In this document: in pieces, positions 7,737 to 11,326 of the stretch
How the letters are laid out: each line of letters begins with the position of its first letter
Position numbering within the stretch: position 1 is the stretch's first letter
NCBI GenBank assembly: GCA_028872685.1
Contig: JAPKEI010000061.1
Span: 1-11,326 of the forward strand
Direction: 5' to 3'
Length of the DNA: 11,326 nucleotides
Source: Verrucomicrobiota bacterium
Lineage (GTDB): Bacteria; Verrucomicrobiota; Verrucomicrobiia; Limisphaerales; UBA1100
The notes under the pieces: generated by a model
Databases searched by the model: none
The model's input: the letters and a program-made list of their open reading frames with translations, nothing else
Told to the model about the DNA's origin: nothing
Program-made: the position numbers and the translations under genes

Positions 7737-7745
7737 AGAAAGAAC
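7737..7745 (+). promoter_or_regulatory. Purine-rich ribosome-binding-like site AGAAAGAAC
   Basis: An exact copy of the 9-mer found before the oxidoreductase start, again 4 bases before the ATG (7750). Shared sequence and spacing suggest similar translation initiation of the two genes. Confidence 0.45.
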
Positions 7746-7749
7746 CAAA

Positions 7750-8355
7750 ATGAAACGCATCATTTTTTCCATCGCAATTATTCTGGCAATTGCGCCTGTT
7801 ACAAGGGCAGCTGAATTCAAGCCGATCTTTGACGGCAAGACACTCAAGGGTTGGACGCCCGCGCCTGGAGGTAAATGGGAGGTGAAAGATGGAGCAATAG
7901 TCGGCACCAGCCCTAAGAGCGAGCGGCGGCATGGGATTCTACTAACAGATAAGCAGTACAGCAACTTTGTCGTGAAGGCGAAATTTCGTGTACACTCGGG
8001 CGACAGCGGGTTTTATTTCCGCGCCGAGCGCGTGAAGAGTGCAGTGAGCGTGCATGGCTTCCAAGTGGAGGTGGACACCTCACAGGAAACCGGCGGCTTG
8101 TACGAGACTGGCGGACGGGCTTGGGTGCACCGGCCCACGGCGGAGGTTATCAAGAAGCGCAAATACAAAAAGGGAGAGTGGACTGACCTTGAACTGAGCG
8201 CCATTGGTCGGAATATCGTTGTAAAAATCAACGGCGTGGTTTCAACCGAGTTAAAAAATGACAAAGGACGACTCAAAGGGCACATTGGACTGCAGCTTCA
8301 CGGTGGCCAGGTAATGCACGTAGAGTATAAAGATATAGTGATTTCGGAGAAGTGA
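7750..8355 (+). CDS. Exported DUF1080 (3-keto-disaccharide hydrolase-type) protein
   Basis: The 201-residue product has a signal peptide (MKR start, hydrophobic core 4-16, cleavage after TRA at 20). A single DUF1080 domain (PF06439, concanavalin-like beta sandwich) follows. Diagnostic blocks are FKPIFDGKTLKGW (23-35), KWEVKDGAIVG (42-52), DSGFYFRAE (85-93), FQVEVDTS (104-111), ETGGRAW (119-125) and the closing HIGLQLHGG (178-186). At about 200 residues it is a minimal, single-domain member. Members of the family have been reported to act on 3-keto glycosides after an oxidoreductase has oxidised the sugar. The adjacent Gfo/Idh/MocA gene, only 23 bases upstream, fits that pairing. Its substrate cannot be told from sequence. 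The gene ends 15 bases before a strong hairpin terminator and is the last of the plus-strand cluster. Confidence 0.92.
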   Translation: MKRIIFSIAIILAIAPVTRAAEFKPIFDGKTLKGWTPAPGGKWEVKDGAIVGTSPKSERRHGILLTDKQYSNFVVKAKFRVHSGDSGFYFRAERVKSAVSVHGFQVEVDTSQETGGLYETGGRAWVHRPTAEVIKKRKYKKGEWTDLELSAIGRNIVVKINGVVSTELKNDKGRLKGHIGLQLHGGQVMHVEYKDIVISEK

Positions 8356-8370
8356 TCGATTGTGTAACAA

Positions 8371-8396
8371 AAAGGCCCGCTGATTGGCGGCCCTTT
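8371..8396. terminator. Bidirectional intrinsic terminator between convergent genes
   Basis: AAAGGCCCGC (8371-8380) pairs with GCGGCCCTTT (8387-8396) around the 6-base loop TGATTG, with a single C-C mismatch. On the minus strand the stem is followed by a T-run (complement of the A-run at 8369-8373), and on the plus strand by CTATTATAAA. It lies between the DUF1080 stop and the convergent peroxiredoxin stop, so it likely serves both transcripts. Confidence 0.85.
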
Positions 8397-8418
8397 CTAT
8401 TATAAATGGTGGAGTATC

Positions 8419-8946
8419 TTACTTTGTATCCACACCCAAAGCCTTGAGTGCTTTGGCGGCATTGGCACCATCGTCACCTGCACGCACCTTTTTATCGATC
8501 TTCAGAATCTTGCCGTCCTTGCCGATGTAGAACGTCCATCGATGCGGGAACGGTCGCGTAAGCGTTACCACGCCATAAGCTTTGGCTGTCTTCTTAGAAG
8601 GATCACTCAGGATGGGGTAATCCAGATCGAGAGACTTTGCGAAACTGATGTTTCCGCGCGCGCCGTCTGCGGGATCGCAACTGGCGGTGAAATAGGCGGC
8701 GTTAAATTTCTTCAGCTCTTTGCCGTTCACACGGAACGACTTGCATTGGGCCGTTCAGCCCCCGGTAAACGCCTTGGGGAACCACGCGATCACCACCGCC
8801 TGTTTTCCTTTGTAATCAGAGAGCTTGTAAGTTTTGCCGTCGCTGCCCTTGAGCGCAAAATCCGGAGCCGCATCGCCGACCTTGAGGTCCGCCGCGCCAA
8901 GAAGTGTGGTAAGAAATCCTGCCATTATGATAAATGTTTTTTTCAT
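8419..8946 (-). CDS. Exported selenocysteine peroxiredoxin (in-frame TGA read as Sec at the peroxidatic position)
   Basis: Read through one TGA (8757-8755), the frame from ATG 8946 to TAA 8421-8419 gives 175 residues. It has a signal peptide (MKKTFIIMAGFLTTLLGAA, 1-19) and a thioredoxin-fold peroxiredoxin of the BCP/AhpC-TSA kind. Markers are VGDAAPDFALKGSDGKTY (23-40), AVVIAWFPKAFTGG (50-63), then residue 64 encoded by TGA, then TAQCKSFR (65-72). Later come SLDLDYPILSDP and RWTFYIGKDGKIL. Relatives have the peroxidatic Cys exactly where the TGA sits, in a TxxC motif; Cys68 four residues on may be the resolving thiol. The protein should reduce peroxides outside the cytoplasm. AAAAGG lies 8 bases before the ATG. 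Everything after the TGA is intact and in frame. Conventional gene calling would split it into two fragments (8755-9030, and 8419-8730 from a GTG). A nonsense mutation or sequencing error is the alternative. Confidence 0.85.
8722..8740 (-). promoter_or_regulatory. SECIS-like hairpin downstream of the in-frame TGA
   Basis: On the minus strand, GTCGTTC (8740-8734) pairs with GAACGGC (8728-8722), seven consecutive pairs including one U-G wobble, around the five-base loop CGTGT (8733-8729). The loop begins 21 bases after the TGA and has G as its second base. This fits the known bacterial SECIS pattern: a small apical loop with an early G, set on a short stem shortly after the UGA. It would recruit SelB for selenocysteine insertion. 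The pairing was found by eye, not by energy calculation. Confidence 0.65.
8755..8757 (-). other. Selenocysteine codon candidate (in-frame UGA)
   Basis: TGA in the frame shared by both peroxiredoxin halves, between Gly63 and Thr65. It occupies the peroxidatic cysteine position of the T-G-G-x motif. TGA also acts as a normal stop in this window (for example at 577-579 and 2619-2621), so general reassignment of the codon is unlikely. Confidence 0.8.
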
Positions 8947-8958
8947 TTGAAATGCCTT

Positions 8959-8974
8959 TTGCGCTTTTGCGCAA
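8959..8974 (-). repeat. Small hairpin ahead of the peroxiredoxin ribosome binding site
   Basis: TTGCGC and GCGCAA pair perfectly around AAAA on the minus strand, ending at the base just before the AAAAGG site that precedes the ATG at 8946. It would sit in the 5' leader of the peroxiredoxin mRNA and might affect translation or stability. No homologous regulatory element is recognised. Confidence 0.35.
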
Positions 8975-9081
8975 TAACGAGTATGCGCACTCAATTGACG
9001 GAGATTAGGGTTGGGATGTTCAAATAACAAGCGTGGTTTTCAGCAAATTGGCGTGATGGTAAGGGTCCGCTCATCGCGTCC

Positions 9082-9999
9082 CTACCGCCCCAGCGCCACC
9101 ATCGGCACGGCCAACAAATCCTCCACCCCCGCCGTGGCCACGCCTGCGTAGCGGTCGCCTTCGCCGTAACTGACCACTGCGCGATCGCTAAGGGTAAGCA
9201 GAGAATACGCCGTGAGATAGCCGCGCCAAAAGCCTTCGCAATCGCCGCCGGCGATGACGGGGTTTTGGCTGATGGCTTCGGGTGCGAGAGTGTCGGGATT
9301 CAATCGCACTAGGAAATCGCGGTAAATCATTTCATTGTCTTTTTGGTGCACTAATAAATAGAGCGCGTCGCCGATGCGTTGGGGCACGGTGCTGAGCGAA
9401 ATCATTTTATCGGCGAGGCCGTTGGTGGGTGGTTGGAGTTTTGTGTTTTTTGTGAGACGGAATCGGGCGGTTTCCAAGTTCGTTAATTCGGCGAGCGTAT
9501 ATTCGGGGTAAAAACTGTAGAGGCAATGCAGCGTGTCGACATTGGGAATCATTACCCAATTTTTTTCGATGCCTTGGATTTGGAGTCCGTCAATCGTGAT
9601 GGGCCGGATGAGTGTGACGGTGCGCGCGGCCTCGTCCACTCGCGAGAGGGCCATTCCAATATTGTAGCCTTGCACCCAAAGGACGTGCGTGCAGAACAAT
9701 TGGTCTTGAAAAATGAACAGGCGGTAATCCTCCGCGCGCCATGGGAGGCTGGGAAAATTTTCAAAGTGCACATCATAATGCGCTTCGGCAACCGCAAGTG
9801 AATCGTCCAATCGAAACAGCACGGCTTGCATCGGAGTGAAATTGAGCAACTTGTCGGCATTGCGCGCAGCTTGGTCGTGCGGTTCGCAGCGGGCCATGCC
9901 CCACACGGCATTGGCGTGTTGCGTGAGTGACGGATTGAATATGCCGCCTGGAAAACGAGCGTAATCCAAAGCTAACTGGTTGCGATTGGCAAACACCAT
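9082..9999 (-). CDS. Beta-propeller protein resembling GH130/GH43-type glycosidases
   Basis: From the ATG at 9999 the product has 305 residues. No signal peptide is evident. Several segments recall the five-bladed propeller of GH130 (mannoside phosphorylases and relatives): FNPSLTQ (21-27), RAEDYRLFIFQDQLFCTH (88-105), the IEKNWVMI block (144-151) followed by LYSFYPEYTL (160-169), GGDCEGFWRGYLTAY (251-265) and the closing SYGEGDRYAGVAT (277-289). Family members bind or cleave glycosides, so a carbohydrate role is plausible, but I cannot confirm catalytic residues. It could be a non-enzymatic homologue. An open frame extends to an ATG at 10137, but that would overlap the start of the divergent fusion gene, so the shorter start is preferred; initiation between 9999 and 10020 at GTG or TTG is possible. 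The stop lies 135 bases before the peroxiredoxin start on the same strand. Confidence 0.6.
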   Translation of the reverse strand: MVFANRNQLALDYARFPGGIFNPSLTQHANAVWGMARCEPHDQAARNADKLLNFTPMQAVLFRLDDSLAVAEAHYDVHFENFPSLPWRAEDYRLFIFQDQLFCTHVLWVQGYNIGMALSRVDEAARTVTLIRPITIDGLQIQGIEKNWVMIPNVDTLHCLYSFYPEYTLAELTNLETARFRLTKNTKLQPPTNGLADKMISLSTVPQRIGDALYLLVHQKDNEMIYRDFLVRLNPDTLAPEAISQNPVIAGGDCEGFWRGYLTAYSLLTLSDRAVVSYGEGDRYAGVATAGVEDLLAVPMVALGR

Positions 10000-10044
10000 C
10001 CTGCGCACATCATCAACACAGAGGGTGGTTGTGGCAAGCAAGGC

Positions 10045-10072
10045 TTGTGTCTTCCGTCGCGCGCGGCATAAT
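10045..10072 (+). promoter_or_regulatory. Candidate sigma70-type promoter giving a leaderless mRNA
   Basis: TTGTGT (10045-10050) and CATAAT (10067-10072) are separated by 16 bases. The -10-like box ends 6 bases before the ATG at 10079, so transcription would start at or very near the A of the start codon. No Shine-Dalgarno is seen before this ATG. It lies in the 79-base gap between divergent genes. The -35 match is weak. Confidence 0.35.
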
Positions 10073-10078
10073 CGCCCG

Positions 10079-11326
10079 ATGCAATCCCTCCGCACCCTTG
10101 CCGGGCTGATGCTCGCTGGCTTCATTTCTATTTCCACAACTCACGCCGCGTCGGGCATCCCCGAGTCGCTCAACCTTAAAGGCGGCTTCGTCGTTCACCT
10201 CGGATGCGGCGATGGAAAACTGACTTTGTCACTGCGGCCCAACTCACGTTTTCAAGTGCACGGGCTCGACGCCAATCCAGCCAATGTCGTCAAGGCGCGC
10301 GCGACGGCGAAGGCGGCGGGTGTTTATGGATCGGTTTCGATTGACCAATTGCGCGGCGCGCGGCTGCCGTATATTGACGGGATGGTCAATTTGCTGGTGG
10401 CGGAAAATTTGGGCCGCGTGCCTATGGCGGAGGTGATGCGCGTGCTGGCACCGGAAGGCATTGCCTATATAAGGAGCGGTGGCGAATGGAAAGCGACGAC
10501 CAAGCCACGTCCGAAAGACATCGACGAATGGACGCACTATCTCCACGACGCCGGCGGGAACGCGGTGGCGCACGATAAGCAAGTCGGGCCGCCGCGGCAT
10601 TTGCAGTGGTTGGGCAGTCCGCGCTGGAGCCGGCATCACGACCGGATGGCGAGTATGAGCGCGTTGGTGTCGGCGGGCGGGCGCGTGTTTTACGTGATGG
10701 ACGAAGGCTCGCGTGTGTCCATCCAGTTGCCCGCGCGCTGGACGCTCGTGGCGCGCGATGCGTTTAACGGCGTCATCCTTTGGAAGAAGCCGATGAAAAA
10801 ATGGCACAGTCATTTATGGCCGTTGAAGAGTGGGCCAACACAATTGGCGCGGAGGCTTGTGGCGATGAAGGGCCGCGTGTACATCACGCTCGGCGTGGAT
10901 GAACCGGTGAGCGTGCTTGATGCCGCCACGGGCGAACTCATCCACGAACTGCCCGGCAGCAAAGGCGCGGAGGAGATCATCGTCGAGGGCGGGCAGGTTT
11001 TTGTTTTGGAAAGTCCGGAGGAGTGGGAGCTGAATTCGTTTTTGCCTTTTCATAACACCGGCGATCAGGCGCGCATTCAACGCGACTTCGCGTGGAACAA
11101 AAAGAAGCGTGACGTGAAGGCGTACGACTCGGTGACCGGCAAACGTATTTGGGGGCACAACAACAAAGTCGCGCCATTGACGATGACGGCCGATGAGCAT
11201 CGCGTGTTTTTTCACGATGGCGAAAAAGTGGTGGCGCTCAATCGTTCCTCGGGCGACGTGGCGTGGAGTGCGGGCAAATCATTTCTGCCGGCGGAGGTGC
11301 GTTTTAATTTCGGCCCCAAGCTGGTG
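10079..11326 (+). CDS. Signal-peptide-bearing methyltransferase-like/PQQ-propeller fusion protein, cut by the right edge
   Basis: The frame is open from ATG 10079 to the end of the window (416 residues, no stop), so the C-terminus is missing. Residues 1-24 are a signal peptide (cleavage near THA-AS). Residues about 35-140 look like a class I S-adenosylmethionine methyltransferase fold: VVHLGCGDGKLTL (38-50, glycine-rich motif I), then VHGLDANPANV (60-70) with the usual acidic residue. After a linker (DEWTHYLHDAGGNA, 149-162), a PQQ/BamB-type beta-propeller begins. Its repeats include VARDAFNGVILWKK (224-237), SVLDAATGELIHE (278-290), VKAYDSVTGKRIW (346-358) and VVALNRSSGDVAW (384-396). The fusion appears in Planctomycetes and Verrucomicrobia as far as I recall, with unknown function. 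A methyltransferase fold outside the cytoplasm would lack its cofactor, so it may bind another ligand. Divergent from the propeller gene at 9999. Confidence 0.85.
   Translation, partial: MQSLRTLAGLMLAGFISISTTHAASGIPESLNLKGGFVVHLGCGDGKLTLSLRPNSRFQVHGLDANPANVVKARATAKAAGVYGSVSIDQLRGARLPYIDGMVNLLVAENLGRVPMAEVMRVLAPEGIAYIRSGGEWKATTKPRPKDIDEWTHYLHDAGGNAVAHDKQVGPPRHLQWLGSPRWSRHHDRMASMSALVSAGGRVFYVMDEGSRVSIQLPARWTLVARDAFNGVILWKKPMKKWHSHLWPLKSGPTQLARRLVAMKGRVYITLGVDEPVSVLDAATGELIHELPGSKGAEEIIVEGGQVFVLESPEEWELNSFLPFHNTGDQARIQRDFAWNKKKRDVKAYDSVTGKRIWGHNNKVAPLTMTADEHRVFFHDGEKVVALNRSSGDVAWSAGKSFLPAEVRFNFGPKLV

Noticed and set aside
8542..9027. A 161-codon plus-strand open frame opposite the peroxiredoxin gene
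   Set aside because: It is antisense to a recognisable peroxiredoxin, shows no family features and has a composition typical of a shadow frame.
8419..9030. Two separate small genes or a peroxiredoxin pseudogene
   Set aside because: Both pieces are in the same frame, only the catalytic codon is affected, the downstream part is intact and a SECIS-like hairpin follows. Selenocysteine explains all of this, although a pseudogene cannot be strictly excluded.
9062..9083. Hairpin at the end of the propeller gene as a terminator
   Set aside because: AGGG/CCCT and CGC/GCG can pair, but the stem is short with an asymmetric internal loop, and no T-run follows on the minus strand.
10000..10137. N-terminal extension of the propeller protein to an ATG at 10137
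   Set aside because: It would overlap the divergent fusion gene's start and signal peptide, and the extra 46 residues are Arg-rich and unlike the rest of the protein.
10244..11215. Long minus-strand open frames opposite the right-hand gene
   Set aside because: They are Arg/His-rich shadows of the GC-rich plus-strand fusion gene, which has a signal peptide and clear propeller repeats.

Overview
The window looks like a chromosomal segment of a bacterium from the Planctomycetota-Verrucomicrobiota-Lentisphaerota group, probably Verrucomicrobiota. The assignment is an inference from gene content: two exported or export-type sulfatases, a Tat-exported Gfo/Idh/MocA oxidoreductase, an exported DUF1080 protein, an exported sugar-isomerase-like TIM barrel, and a signal-peptide-bearing methyltransferase/PQQ-propeller fusion. 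Most starts lack a clear Shine-Dalgarno sequence. No RNA genes, insertion sequences or CRISPR arrays were seen.

Layout. Positions 1-579 hold the C-terminal part of a sulfatase that begins outside the window. A 391-base gap follows with no convincing gene. From 971 to 8355 seven plus-strand genes lie close together: an M24B Xaa-Pro aminopeptidase, an HspQ/YccV-domain protein, a secreted clan CD (gingipain-like) peptidase candidate, a secreted TIM-barrel sugar isomerase/epimerase-like protein, a complete sulfatase (4-base overlap with the previous gene), a Tat-exported Gfo/Idh/MocA oxidoreductase and an exported DUF1080 protein. Gaps are 5-23 bases except one of 91 bases, so one or two transcription units are likely. 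They end at a hairpin terminator (8371-8396) that can serve both strands.

On the minus strand from 8946 to 8419 lies an exported peroxiredoxin interrupted by an in-frame TGA exactly where the peroxidatic cysteine belongs. A 7-bp hairpin with a G in its loop follows the TGA at the spacing expected for a bacterial SECIS. The best reading is one 175-residue selenocysteine peroxiredoxin, not two fragments; this is the most interesting item in the window. Upstream of it on the same strand (9082-9999) is a probable five-bladed beta-propeller protein resembling GH130. Divergent from that, starting at 10079 and running off the right edge, is the methyltransferase-like/PQQ-propeller fusion.

Together the sulfatases, oxidoreductase, DUF1080 protein and TIM-barrel protein suggest breakdown of sulfated glycans outside the cytoplasm: desulfation, oxidation of a sugar to a 3-keto form, then cleavage of the 3-keto glycoside. 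That pathway is an inference from families and gene order. Substrates cannot be read from the sequence.
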